From Fonticula-like sp. SCN 57-25 (taxonomy: Eukaryota > Nucleariida > Rotosphaerida): a DNA stretch of 41,435 nucleotides. Positions 31,670-41,435 of the stretch are shown in pieces. Both the position numbers and the translations under genes were made by a program. The DNA lies in contig MEDX01000027.1 in the NCBI GenBank assembly GCA_001724245.1, positions 1 to 41,435 on the forward strand. The letters are read 5' to 3'. The notes beneath the pieces are model-generated. The model saw nothing but the letters and a program-made list of their open reading frames with translations, did no database searches and was not told the DNA's origin. The stretch's first letter is position 1; each line of letters begins with the position of its first letter.

Positions 31670-33587
31670 TCAAATCATCATTGGCTCCTCTCGCCTCCGC
31701 CTACTGCTGCTGGCCATCCCAGGCTCGTCGTCATTGGCGTCCTCCCCCGCTGCGGGCTTCTTGCCCTTCTTCTTCTTCTTCTTGGCGCGGTTGACGTCAT
31801 AGGTTGGAGCCGGTGGCAGCGAGGTCGACTGCAACAGGTTGGTGGTCGACGTCGGCACTGCGCCGTCGTCGAGCATGTCGCTCAGCGAGCGCACAATGCT
31901 GTCCTCGTAGGTGACCGTATCAATATCAGGAACGATATTTGAAGGCGTCTCCGGCACAGCCTCGGTCGCAACAGCGGCGCTCTTCTTCTTCTTCTTCTTC
32001 TTGGCCGCGCCTGCATCACTGCCCTCGGTCGCCTCCTGGAACGCGCGAGCAGCAGCGCGCGCCTTTCTCCTCTCCCGCCGCAGGCGCCGCTCCTCGGCGG
32101 ACTCGCGCTGCCTCGCCGCACTCGTGAGCGGGTCCTCGGAGCTCGCCGGGCCTGCACTGATATCCAACTCGTCCTGCGACATTTCCGACTCTGTGCCATA
32201 GTCGAGCTCCTCCTCGTCCGCCGCACGCGGGACCGTGTCATTGAGCGGAGCAACCTCGACGTGGCTGTCCAGAGGCGCATCAACTTGGCCAAAGGTCGCG
32301 ATGGGGAAGTCAAAGGCGGGCCGCGGGACCGGTGCGCCCGTTGAGCGGTACACGAGCGACGCGTTGACCATCTCGGTTCCACCTTGGGGCGCGGCAACCA
32401 CGGGGACCACCTGCTCGGCCACCTCGTCCGTCACTGGCGGGCTGTGGGACACAATCTGCTCCATCGTGAGGTCGCGCTCGGGCTCCTCGCCAATGCGGAT
32501 CTGGAGCAGCGCGTGGAAAGGCTGCCGGCAAATGGGGCACCTGTTGCTCTGGAAGCGGAGCTGCTCGGCGCACTGGCTGCACAGGCACATGTGGCGGCAC
32601 GGGAGGACCACCGTGTCCTTGGTGTCCGACATGCAAACAACGCACTCGCGCATGTTTTCCTCCGCGTCGTCCGACAGCGAGCCGCCGCCCTCCAGCACCT
32701 GGTCAATGCCATAAATCTCCTGCAGCACGTACGAAACGCCATCCACCATAATCTTTTGCTTCAGGACACGGATGCTCCATGACCCGTCCGACTGCGGAAC
32801 AAGTGTCGCAAAGGTCGACTGCGACTGGACGCGGATCGGAGTCAGGGACGCCAAGCTCTCGTCAAACACTGGCAAACGAAAGACTGGTCAGCGCAAAGCG
32901 AAAGAAAGCGCGGGTGCCCGTACCGGGATGCGCCTCGACGAGGATCACGACGGGGAAAATGCCGAGGACGTGGCGCTCGTCGTCCACATTCAGGTCCGCC
33001 GCGGAAAAGGCCGACGTGTCCAGCAGCCTGCTATCGTCCAGGGAAAACGACTGGCCAAGCTTGGCCGGGAACTCGGACCCCAGCTGGCACAACGACTCGT
33101 AGCGCGAAACGTACTTTGCATTCAGATCCGCGTCAACCATCTCGGAGGCGCAATAATAAATATTGACGGTGCACGGCGCCTCGGCATCCAGCTTGAAGCT
33201 GAGGCGGTACTTGCTCGACTCGCCAACGCGCTCCATCCGCACGCTGCTCCGCTTCACGTTGACGTAGCTCTTGATCGTCGTCGTGCGCTGATACTCGGAG
33301 GTAGGCTGCAAATTCTACAAACGCATTAAAATGGTTAGACGTATGTTATGCCCATTCGCTTCCTGTGTGCGCACCATGCGAGCGAGACCGAGATGCCCCA
33401 GGGGTACAGCGCTGCCTTCAAACAAGACGTCGGCTTCCAAATTCAAGCGCTGCCCGTTCGGCGAAATGGGCGGACCAAAGTAGAGGCTCTGGCGGCGTGA
33501 AGGGTTCTGGGCATCGTCTCCCCCGCCCCACGCCATCTCAACCTCTCCTTCCTCCTCGCCCGCCTCGCGCGACGACGACTGACCCAT
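31670..33587 (-). CDS. MGRN1: Mahogunin/RNF157-type RING E3 ubiquitin ligase
   Basis: Three exons (33587-33375, 33314-32924, 32868-31670) give 600 residues. The N terminus MGQSSS fits N-myristoylation, as in plant and animal family members. The family domain upstream of the RING is clear: TTTIKSYVNVKRSSVRMERV, CTVNIYYCASEM, HVLGIFPVVILVEAHP and QEIYGIDQVLEGG. The RING at about 275-315 reads CVVCMSDTKDTVVLPCRHMC then LCSQCAEQLRFQSNRCPIC, a C3HC4 type with all ligands. The long tail is acidic and Ala-rich, ending in lysine-rich tracts. Family members ubiquitinate endosomal and receptor-linked targets at membranes. It is divergent from the PET100-like gene (178 bp). Confidence 0.88.
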
Positions 33588-33765
33588 CGACGGCGCTCTT
33601 TCGAAAGGAGGCGATTTGATTAGCGGCTGATTTGTTGATGACAAGACAAACATAGACCGCCTCTGGGTAGTCATAAACATATACACCCAGTACGTAAACG
33701 GGGGGTGCCACCACGTATTTCACCCACCATCGGACCCGCGGGATCGCGTCGCACGTCAGCAAGCC

Positions 33766-33990
33766 ATGGGCAAGCCGATCCTCGAGGTGGCCAAGTTTGG
33801 CCTTTATCTCGCTGTGCCGATCAGTATCGGCTACATGTGTAGCCTTCCCAGCTACGTTGAGTCGGCATTGGAACTGTACCGCCCGGAGGAGAACTACCGC
33901 GTGCCGACCACCAAGGACGATCTCGCGAGCGAGCTCGCAAAGTTCCGCGCGGATGCTGCTGGGTACCAGCCGCCAACGCTGAAACGCTGA
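33766..33990 (+). CDS. PET100: PET100-like cytochrome c oxidase assembly factor
   Basis: A 74-residue single-exon gene begins MGKPILEVAKFGLYLAVPIS, one hydrophobic helix near the N terminus, followed by a short charged segment ending VPTTKDDLASELAKFRADA. This matches the PET100 layout: an N-terminal membrane anchor with a conserved Phe/Tyr-Pro and then a Pro-Pro/Thr-Thr-x-(E/D)-(E/D)-Leu segment. PET100 is an inner mitochondrial membrane chaperone for complex IV assembly. The protein is so short that other small mitochondrial proteins are possible. It is divergent from the mahogunin-like gene. Confidence 0.6.
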   Translation: MGKPILEVAKFGLYLAVPISIGYMCSLPSYVESALELYRPEENYRVPTTKDDLASELAKFRADAAGYQPPTLKR

Positions 33991-34138
33991 GAATGCGAAT
34001 GGTCAAGAACGCACGCTGTGACTGCTCGGCCTTCTAGTGTTTGTATAGTATTATTATTACGTCCCTTTTAGAGTGTGTATATACAGTCATCATCGTCATG
34101 AAATGCCCTCGCTACCAAAACTGCCCACAGCTCGCTGC

Positions 34139-35480
34139 CTAGTTGCCATCGGCCGCGGAGGCGGCGGAGGCGGAGGCAGCCGGCCTGTACACCGTGGCCA
34201 GCCGGTCAAGGAAGCTCATCAACATCTGGCTTCCGCCGAGCTCATCAATCATGCGGCGCGCGCGCGCCTCGACCTCGACAAGGAAGTTGAGCGTGTACTC
34301 GAAGCTTCCCGTGCGACGAATGCAGTCGACGGCGTACTGCAGCACGTCGTGGTCCGTCGTCTTCTTCTTCAAAATATCTGAAATTACAAGTTTAGCGCGC
34401 CGGCAAAGCGACCAGCTCTGCGCCCGTACTGAGGAGCTGGTTCGAGTTGACAGAAGACCTCACAGAATGAATGACCAAAAAAGACATCTTGCCCTCCGTG
34501 ATGTCCTCGCAGAACCCCTTCTCCTTCATGTACTGCGCGGCATGCGTCAGGCTGCGCTGCTAGAGAGCATAGGTGGGGCGTACGTCACTCGAATGCAAAT
34601 TGATGTAGTCGTCGCGAACCTGAAAGTGGATGCCCAGCGTCTCCGCCAGCGAAATAAAATTGCTAGCATGTCGGTCAGCACACGCCCTAGCGGCATGAAG
34701 CAACGCACCTGTTGTTGGCGCTGAACGTCTGCATCAACTTGACCGCAAGGCGCAGCAAGCCGCCCGTCTCTAGAAACGGGCATGGTTAATTGCCAAAACA
34801 CAATGGTGAAAAGAAGAACGCACTATAGTTGATCATGTGAAGATACTCCTCCTCCGTCGGGCAGATATTGTTGTCGCGCCAATGAAGGTCCATGCCCTGG
34901 CCGCGGTGGAGGTTGCACAGCTCCTCTGTCAGGATGCGACCATCGTCAGCAAGCACACCTCGCGTCAAGACGGGCGCGTACCGGAATAAATCTCGACGCA
35001 GCGAGGATCCTTCAAAAGCAACACCTTCTGAAGTGCCAAAAAGTAGACGTAATTGGCGCAGTTGATCGTCATCGCGACACCGTAAATGCGATGCGCGACT
35101 GCGGACAGACTGTCAGACTGTGCAAGCGGGGTAACCAACGAGAATGCGCACCGGGAACGCCGCGGCGCAGCATCGAGTCGTCCTCAATATCGTCGATCAG
35201 CAGACTGGCATTGTGCAGCATCTCAGTAATGTCCTTGATGATCGCAAGCTTGTCCTCGGGGACGCGCATCCACTGGTTGAACGCCTCGATAAGGCTCGTG
35301 CGGATGTTCTTGCCGGGATGCTCCAAAAGGTAGTGATAGGGCTCCAAAAGTGTCTACAAATGGATATAAACAAAGTGGTTAGAAATGGCCCGCGCAGCGA
35401 CACTAGGCGGGCCGTACAGCGTCCATACGCTCGTTGAGAGCGCCCTCGGCTGAGGTGCGCCGCGATCCGACGCCAGCCAT
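34139..35480 (-). CDS. GGPS1: Geranylgeranyl diphosphate synthase
   Basis: Eight short exons read in frame from [20 protein letters not shown] to the stop at 34139-34141, about 315 residues. The first aspartate-rich motif is in [20 protein letters not shown], followed by [17 protein letters not shown], then [30 protein letters not shown] and the second aspartate motif [14 protein letters not shown] follow. [14 protein letters not shown] is the family's usual next segment. The enzyme condenses farnesyl and isopentenyl diphosphate to GGPP for protein prenylation and quinones. All introns are short and mostly GTRCG-type. The C terminus is Ala/Ser-rich. Internal exon edges are accurate to a base or two. 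Confidence 0.92.
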
Positions 35481-36459
35481 AACAGAATCTGAATCATGGC
35501 CACGTGATAAGCGATGCAGAAATATGGTGGCACAGCCTTCCGTGTTCACCGGAACAGAAAAGGCTACAAGGCGGTAATGGCAAATACAGGTGCTTGTATG
35601 TATGGCAGTGAAATATGCCCTTGGTCAAGCGCTTCATTCTTTATCGAACGATCCTGACGAACGGGCCGGATCGCAAGCATCTTTGTCAAACACATGCGGC
35701 AGCAGGAGCTCACAGATAGTATAACAACATAAAATTGTGAACCTAAAATGTAAATATATATGTATTAACAAATAATAACTTGCATTGATGGCTGAAAAGG
35801 GCGGTGCGCTTTAGCAATGGTGCATAGACGTGACGAGCTATACGCACTATGCTCTGATTGGTGCATTTGTGTGATTAAGATTCACCATTGGTCAGTAATT
35901 CAATAATTTTTTATTTCTTTATCATGAAAATTCTCGTCAACGGCATTAAAGAGCACCTTGCAAATTTGGAGAACCCCTTTTTGCATGCTGTTTTACCAAA
36001 ATACAATCATAAAACTGTATGTTAAATATAGATTTCAAGAGTTATGTTAACATGGATCAATATGTGGATCAAAAAAGGTCCCACTTGAATTATCATCTCA
36101 ACCTCTATTGTATGGTACTTGTTCCTCAACGTACACTAAAAAATTTTCAACCGCGGGGCGGGGCGAGCCGGCGCGTTATTTCCTTATATGATCAAGAGAT
36201 ATTGAAACATAGTCAAGTTGGAAATTTACAAACCCACGACTGATATTCATTTCTGCATCATTTTTCGCACCCCTTTGCACGTTGGTGATAGACCAGCCGT
36301 TCGCCCGCCGCGTCCGACACTTTGTGTGCGAAACGTGGCGCTTAATAGGTGCCTTTGTTGTACTGCCACACGGTTGTGGCATGGCTGCGACCATAGTCGG
36401 TATCATTGAAACCATCAGCAACGAGTCTAAAGTGTATATTATTTCAATTGGATTCATTG
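35481..36459. other. AT-rich gene-free stretch between GGPP synthase and the hydrolase-phosphatase gene
   Basis: These 979 bp are markedly AT-rich in an otherwise GC-rich window (runs such as TAAATATATATGT near 35752 and TTTTTTATTTCTTTA near 35908). No protein family was recognised in the short ORFs. CCAAT elements on the minus strand occur at 35857-35861 and 35887-35891, upstream of the GGPP synthase start. Confidence 0.6.
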
Positions 36460-38191
36460 TTACAGGTTGGACTTGAGCGGCTCCACGAGCAGCTTGTCCT
36501 TTAATTTTTGGATTGTATCTTTGGAGACGCCCGCCTGCGAGAGGTAGTTTTCGACGCTGCCCCACTTCTTCTCAAATGCCTGCATTGTGAGGAGCATGCT
36601 CTCTGCCCTTGCGGACATGAGACTGACGGCCTGGTCGTCGCTGAGCTTACCCTGGAGCCCGGCGATGCGCGCGAGCGTCCCGGGCGTCCTATCGGCGAGC
36701 CTCTCCGTCTGCTCATAATCCCACGCAATAACGTCCTTGTCGACACCAAAGAGGGAGAGGAGCAGCATTGAGAGGATCCCGGTGCGGTCCTTGCCCGCCG
36801 TGCAGTGGAACACGACGCCCGCCGGCGAGTCGGCGATGAGTGTGAGCGCGCGGCCAAACGCGGCCATCCCGGTCTGCATCATGTACATGTACGCCTCGAC
36901 AAAACCCGGCACGCCGCTGGCGTAGAGCGAGAAGCGGCGCTCGAGGGCGGCGGGCGAGTAGTCCTCCTCGCCAAAAATGGGGCATGCAATATGTTCGACG
37001 CGCGCGATGGCCGGCGACGCGCGGATGCCGCGCTCCCTGTCCGACCGCAGGTCGAGCACCCATTGGACGCCGAGGTCGTGGAGCACCTGGTGGTCGTTCT
37101 CGTGCAGCTCGCTCAGCTCGGCGGACCGGAACAGCACGCCGGGCCGCGTCACGCATCCGCCGCGGGCCGGGTACCCGCCAAGGTCACGAAAGTTCTGCAC
37201 ACCTTCCAGCGTCACCAGGCGCGAGCGGGGAATGACTGCAAACGCACGGTCAAGCGCGGCGCGGCGTTGGGGAGCTTCAAGCCACGTCGTGATCACCGAC
37301 ACAACCTCCTCATCTAAAGGGCAGCATGTTGAGCATGCGGTACGCGCGGCAAAGGAGGGAAAGAAAATGCAAACAGGACGTACGGCGGCCTTTAAAGTAG
37401 TGATCCGTGTCGCGCATGAGGACGAGCGAGTGGTTCTGGATGGTGTTGGCAAAGAGGGACGAGTCCTCGACGGGGACCACCGCATCGTTCAGGCCGTGAA
37501 CAGTAAGCACAGCGGTGCTCGGCGGGATGTTTTGCGCTGGCGAGCACGTCAGACACACACTCACACTAACCAAAATGAAGAGACGCACTGATGGTCATGT
37601 CGAGAGAGCTAAAGCCGTCAAAGTCCTCCTTGGTCACGCGCAGCGATGCCGGCTGGCCGCGCGAAAGGTACTTCCAATCAAACCACCCATGCTCCGATAG
37701 GTGCCGGCGCTCTTCCTCCGTGTGCTTATTGAGAATTCGCGACATGTCAAACCGGCCCGCGAGGTTCACCGCAAAGAGAAGGTTGCCGTGCAGAGCAGTG
37801 TACCGCATGGCGCCAGTGCCGCCGCGAGAGTGGCCAATCACGCCCACGACCTGATAGCCGCGGCTCTCGAGCCACGCAGCAACAGACACCGTGTCTTCCG
37901 TGTCTTCCGTATAGCCGCAGTACTTGACAACGCCCGCGCTATCGCCATGCCCGCGAAGGTCAAAGCGGAACGACGAGAACGGGAGGCGAGCCGCAAGAAG
38001 CGGGAAAAACATCGAGTCGCGGTGGCCTTCAAAAGGGCAGTGAGCAAAAGAGACAACAAGCAATACACAACAAGGGACGAACAGAGGATTCCATGCAGAA
38101 GGATAACAACGCGCTTGGGCTCGCTCGGGTTCACCCGAAGCGTCCCGGCGATGCGGCCAGCGCCGCCGTCAATGTACTCGGTGGTCTCCAT
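36460..38191 (-). CDS. Alpha/beta hydrolase fused to CX5R tyrosine-type phosphatase
   Basis: Four exons give about 520 residues. The first half is an alpha/beta hydrolase: a VVILLHG oxyanion strand, HRDSMFFPLLAARLP, DLRGHGDS, nucleophile elbow GHSRGG, acid HGLNDAVVP and catalytic DTDHYFKG, so Ser-Asp-His are all present. The second half is a Y_phosphatase3/SIW-like domain: EGVQNFRDLGGYPARGG, GVQWVLDLRSDRERG and the active loop VVFHCTAGKDRTG, an intact CX5R. No stop or intron boundary with start signals separates the halves; the last intron lies within the hydrolase end. Such phosphatases act on phosphotyrosine, phosphoinositides or small phosphate esters; substrate unknown. A single bifunctional enzyme is inferred. 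Confidence 0.78.
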
Positions 38192-38415
38192 TCACTGGAG
38201 GGGCATCTAAATCTGACTCGCAAATCGAGAATGAAATCAACGAAGGGAGCCACGAAACCAAAGACGTAGGGGATGCAAAAAAAGATGCAGACAAGGATGA
38301 GTGGATAAATATGCAACAACGAGGGTTACTGGGTGTGTCTTTAGTGTGTGCAGCCCCTGCAGAGCCCTTGCAAGCAGTCTTCTTCTACCTCCACGAACAA
38401 AAAAAAGAACAAAAA
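38192..38415. other. Upstream region of the hydrolase-phosphatase gene
   Basis: This 224-bp spacer holds the promoter of the minus-strand gene and, at its right end (38399-38415), an A-rich tract that is the Pol III terminator of the minus-strand tRNA-Cys. No other feature was seen. Confidence 0.5.
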
Positions 38416-38487
38416 AGGAGCCGGGCGGAATTGAACCACCGACCCTTCGATCTGCAGTCGAAAGCTCTACCACTGAGCTACAGCTCC
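38416..38487 (-). tRNA. tRNA-Cys (anticodon GCA)
   Basis: On the minus strand the acceptor GGAGCTG/CGGCTCC pairs with one G-U. The D arm GCTC/GAGC, anticodon stem TTCGA/TCGAA with loop CTGCAGA (anticodon GCA) and T arm GGTGG with TTCAATT are all in place. The discriminator base is U73, the identity base of tRNA-Cys. An A-rich tract just left of it gives the T-run terminator on the transcribed strand. It is intronless and looks functional. Confidence 0.93.
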
Positions 38488-38595
38488 TGAAACAGAAGTC
38501 AAATTATTTGTCTTAAGAATCTACCGTATGGTTTGTTTACTTGAAGCGTCGGCTTCAGACGCACCTTGCATCAGGCCATTTCTCCTTGCAAGGGC

Positions 38596-40189
38596 ATGCA
38601 AGTGTGCGCGCGCAGCGGGACCGGGGAATCAATTCAGAAAGAGCGGTTGCTAACGCAGCCTAACAGGTCTGTTGCGGCCCCTGGTAAGGTGCTGCTTACC
38701 GGCGGGTATTTGATAACGGAGCGCGGTTATGGCGGCGTGGTTCTTGTGACTGACGCGCTCTTTGTGACGGTACGTGGCCGCATCGGCAGAGACCGGGTTC
38801 ATGTTGAATCGTCGCGCTGACGGCAAGCGCGCAGACGGCATCGCAGTCGTCGGAGCGTCGACCGTACTCGGTGAGTGTTTCGTCGCCGCAGTTTGGCTGG
38901 TCGGCAGAGTACCGCGTATCCGTCGAGGACAATGTGCTGCATCTTGATCAGGTCGATCAAGCGGCGCTCGCGAACCGCTATGTCCAGATCGCCGCCTTGA
39001 GCGCCCTCTCGTACGCCTACAAGGAGAGCCGGTCGCTCTTTGATGCCGCTCTTGCTGCCGGCATCAGCGTAGTCATCCTCGGCGACAACGACTTTTACTC
39101 GCAGCGGCATGCGGTAAGTTCAGTTCCTTTGGCGTATCCGTCTAACACGCTTTTTGCGCGTAGCTTCCGCCCGGCACCCGCCCATCGGCCGAAGCGCTCT
39201 CGCGTCTGCCTGCCTACAACCGCCTCCCGACTGACGCGCTGAGCAATCTGCGCAAGACGGGTCTTGGCAGCTCTGCGGCGCTGGTTACGTCCGTGGTTGC
39301 GGCCCTTCTCCACTACGTCGATCCGTCGACGCCGCTGTCGCAGCAGCGCGAAAAGATTCACAATGTGGCGCAGCTCGCGCACTGTCAGGCGCAGGGGCGC
39401 GTCGGAAGCGGGTTTGACGTATCGAGCGCCGTGTATGGCAGCCAGCGCTACGAGCGCTTTTCTGCGTCGGCGATTTCAGAGCTGCTAGCGCAAGGGACGC
39501 CTGCTCGCTCGCCGCCGCTGTCAGCACTCTATGACGCGCTGCGTCCCGGGGGAGCAAACAGCGCCTGGGATGGGTCCGTGGCGCCCATTTCGCTACCGCC
39601 GGGGCTCTGTCTTGTGCTCGGCGACATTGACGCCGGCAGCAATACGCCCTCGCTCGTCGGCGCCGTCAGCAGGTGGCGAGCCAGCGACCCGGTTGTGGCA
39701 GCCGCGCTGTGGACTGAGCTAGCCGCTGCCAACGAGCGCGTCGAGATGCTGCTCCGCCACCTCGCCACGCTCTCAAGCAACGTGTCATACTCTTCCACTC
39801 TAGAGCGCCTCGCAAAGGCGCCGGCTGCCGAATGGGTCGGCGACGAGCCCGTTTCGCGCGCCCTCACGGACCTCGCGCAGGCTTTTCTTTGCGTGCGCTC
39901 GCTGCTGCGTGACATGGGCAGCGCGGCGGGGGTGCCCATCGAGCCGCCCGAGCAGACCGCCCTTCTGGACCGCTGTATGGCACTGCCCGGGGTTGTGCTG
40001 TGCGGCGTGCCGGGCGCCGGCGGGTACGACGCCATCTGCTGCCTCGTCCTCGGCGAGGGGGCCCGGAAGGCCGTTCTCGACAGCTGGCGGAACGCACCAG
40101 AGGGGGAGACCAACGTCTGCCCGCTCCTCACCACCGCCGGAGGCAGCGGCATTCGCGTCGTAGACACACCCGTAGAGGCCAAGTTTTGA
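38596..40189 (+). CDS. ERG8: Phosphomevalonate kinase, ERG8 (GHMP) type
   Basis: The body is exons ending 38769, 38835-39113 and 39164-40189. I favour a two-codon first exon (38596-38601, MQ) and an intron 38602-38658, giving about 473 residues starting MQPNRSVAAPGKVLLTGGYL; without that intron it would be about 492. GHMP-kinase motifs are clear: APGKVLLTGGYL at the N terminus, the ATP loop KTGLGSSAALVTS, GRVGSGFDVSSAVYGSQRY and GVPGAGGYDAICC near the end. It phosphorylates mevalonate-5-phosphate in the mevalonate pathway, upstream of the GGPP synthase encoded 3 kb away. Animals use an unrelated enzyme for this step, so this supports a fungal-side lineage. Confidence 0.9.
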
Positions 40190-40513
40190 ACATTGTATCA
40201 CCAAGAAGGAGGGCAAAGGCGATTGTATACAAGTTATAGATAGTGCATTTTAAGTAGTCAGAAAATTTTGTGACACTGTACAAAAAGACATGTTTGCGCT
40301 TTCAAATGCTGGTTTTGACCTCCATGCTCTTCTGCAAAAGACGCGGGGCCGAATAGGCCAACTCGAAATAGGCACTCCACACCCCATCCCCAAGGCAAAA
40401 CTCAACAGCTACCAAAACAAATGAAGCAAACTTCGACAACCAACACAAACGGCAAACCGAAACAACAGCAACGGACAAGCAGGACTAGAACGTGCTGCCA
40501 ACGTCAAACTTAA
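40190..40513. other. Convergent 3' region between ERG8 and eIF1
   Basis: These 324 bp lie between facing stop codons and contain only 3'UTR sequence, A-rich on the right. Nothing else was recognised. Confidence 0.55.
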
Positions 40514-41195
40514 TTAAGCGCCGTGAACCTTGAGCTGCTCCTTGGGCGCAATATCATTCTCAATCAAGATATCACGGATCTTGACGCGGTGGTCGCCCTG
40601 GAGCTGAATAACCTCACCAAGTTCCTTGTGGACGACGATGGTGCCGTTGCAGCAAAAGTCCTTCTTGAACACCTTGATGAGCTTCTCGATCTTCTCCGGG
40701 GGGAGATAGTCCTTAAGGCCCTGAACAGTAGTCAAGGTCTTGCGACCGTTGCGCTGCTGCAAACGAATATCTGTTGTGCGGTTAAGGAAAAAAAGGAGAG
40801 AACGAGTTCAACCATAAACAAAAGAAAGAGCAAATCACGACGAGACGGGCAATCAGTGTAACTATGACACACGAATGTGAGAGCTTCAACCAGCCCGAAG
40901 GCAGGGGATCCCAGAACGGGTTCACTTTCAGCCAAAAAGTTATCATCAACTTGACCCGCCAGCTTCGCACACGAAATGCTCCCAACGACCATTGCACACA
41001 AACATCACACAGGCCAGAAATAAAATTAATGGTATGAGCGGATACGGACTACACCGGCAGTACCAGCGTCGGAGGCGTCACCAGTGTCGGCAAAGGGGTC
41101 TACACAAATGAAATCGAGCATGTCAGCAACGAAGCATCTCCCCGGACCTGTCGACGCGTACCGTAAGCCTTGAGGTTTTCGATTTCGCTACTCAT
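40514..41195 (-). CDS. SUI1: Translation initiation factor eIF1 (SUI1)
   Basis: Three exons (first from ATG 41195, second ending 41046, third 40770-40514) give about 113 residues, the normal size. It begins MSSEIENLKAYDPFADTGD and continues VVHIRLQQRNGRKTLTTVQG, then GTIVVHKELGEVIQLQGDHR, matching eIF1 almost throughout. eIF1 binds the 40S P site region and enforces AUG selection. Intron 2 (41045-40771) is about 275 nt, several times longer than the typical intron here, starts GTATCC, and contains a box C/D snoRNA candidate. A consensus TGACGTCA lies about 190 bp upstream. Confidence 0.95.
40845..40959 (-). ncRNA. Candidate box C/D snoRNA inside eIF1 intron 2
   Basis: On the minus strand CGGGTCAA (40958-40951) precedes a C box TTGATGA (40949-40943), and a D box CTGA (40856-40853) is followed by TTGCCCG (40852-40846), which pairs with the left flank to form the terminal stem. 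A possible D' CTGA is at 40931-40928. The bases next to the D box are the reverse complement of GTAACTATGAC (plus strand 40858-40868), a stretch I recognise from the conserved domain IV of large-subunit rRNA (helix 69-71 region). The RNA would guide 2'-O-methylation there. Its 3' end is about 74 nt from the 3' splice site, the usual spacing for intronic snoRNAs. The C box departs from consensus at one base. Confidence 0.55.
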
Positions 41196-41380
41196 GCAGG
41201 AGAAAGAAAGCGACTTTTCAGTCCTTGGGTGGTGGTTAACGAGAGATTGGCTGTTTAGCGCTGCAGGCAAGGATGGATGATGCGCAAGATGCTCCTCCTA
41301 GCGGGCGACAGCGCGGATGGAAGCGGATGCACTCTGGATGGGGCGTCCAGAAGATTCAGAAACTTGGTCAGGCCAGAGGC

Positions 41381-41388
41381 TGACGTCA
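41381..41388. promoter_or_regulatory. Palindromic TGACGTCA (CRE) upstream of eIF1
   Basis: A perfect TGACGTCA lies about 186 bp before the eIF1 ATG. It is the binding site of bZIP ATF/CREB-type factors. Use here is inferred. Confidence 0.4.
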
Positions 41389-41435
41389 TCAACGAATTTC
41401 GTTGAAATCATTGTATTACACAGTCATCATTACGT

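Noticed and set aside
36176-36565. 129-codon minus-strand frame 3' of the hydrolase-phosphatase gene
   Set aside because: It partly overlaps the real last exon in another frame and has no family match that I know.
1-41435. Transposons, CRISPR arrays, viral or toxin genes
   Set aside because: No transposase, reverse transcriptase, spaced repeats or phage-like genes were recognised on either strand.

Overview
This is a nuclear window from a GC-rich, intron-rich eukaryote with very compact gene spacing (several neighbours lie 60-180 bp apart). I read 19 protein-coding genes, two tRNA genes and one probable intronic box C/D snoRNA. Gene models were built by hand: exons were joined across GT-AG introns, most about 45-70 nt with a CTRAC-like branch site and a YAG acceptor. 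Reading frames close across nearly all joins, and the resulting protein lengths match their families. The gene set points to an opisthokont, most likely an early-branching holomycotan such as a zoosporic fungus or relative. The evidence is a 161-residue fungal-size tropomyosin, a stand-alone fungal-type OMP decarboxylase, an ERG8-type phosphomevalonate kinase and a zuotin. They sit beside genes more familiar from animals or flagellated lineages: tropomodulin-like, SYCP3-like, NEDD1, mahogunin-like and tubulin cofactor D. The exact lineage is an inference.

Layout. 1-2.5 kb: 5' part of PRPF4 (minus), divergent from a secreted ceramidase-like protein. 2.8-7.9 kb (minus): a coactosin/ADF-H + tropomodulin fusion and a UBA-UBX-leucine-rich-repeat protein; the latter is divergent from NEDD1 (8-10.2 kb). 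10.2-18 kb: a TLC-domain membrane protein (minus), then the HRD1 ubiquitin ligase and tubulin cofactor D. 18-25 kb: TMEM19-like (minus), TTC39-like, URA3-type OMP decarboxylase and zuotin. 25.3-29.1 kb (minus): an RGS protein with KLxxFFG repeats and an SYCP3/Cor1-like protein. 29.8-31.5 kb: tropomyosin and a tRNA-Leu(UAG) with a defective-looking acceptor stem. 31.6-38.2 kb: mahogunin-type RING ligase (minus), a small PET100-like protein, geranylgeranyl diphosphate synthase (minus) and an alpha/beta hydrolase fused to a CX5R phosphatase (minus). 38.4-41.2 kb: tRNA-Cys(GCA) (minus), phosphomevalonate kinase and eIF1 (minus), the last with a long intron that carries the snoRNA candidate.

There is no single pathway cluster, but themes recur: the actin cytoskeleton (tropomodulin fusion, tropomyosin), microtubules (NEDD1, TBCD), ER quality control and ubiquitin (HRD1, UBX-LRR, mahogunin), and isoprenoid synthesis (phosphomevalonate kinase, GGPP synthase). 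The most striking window-wide signal is the 5' splice site, which is GTRCG in most introns rather than GTRAGT. I saw no transposon coding sequence, CRISPR array or viral gene.
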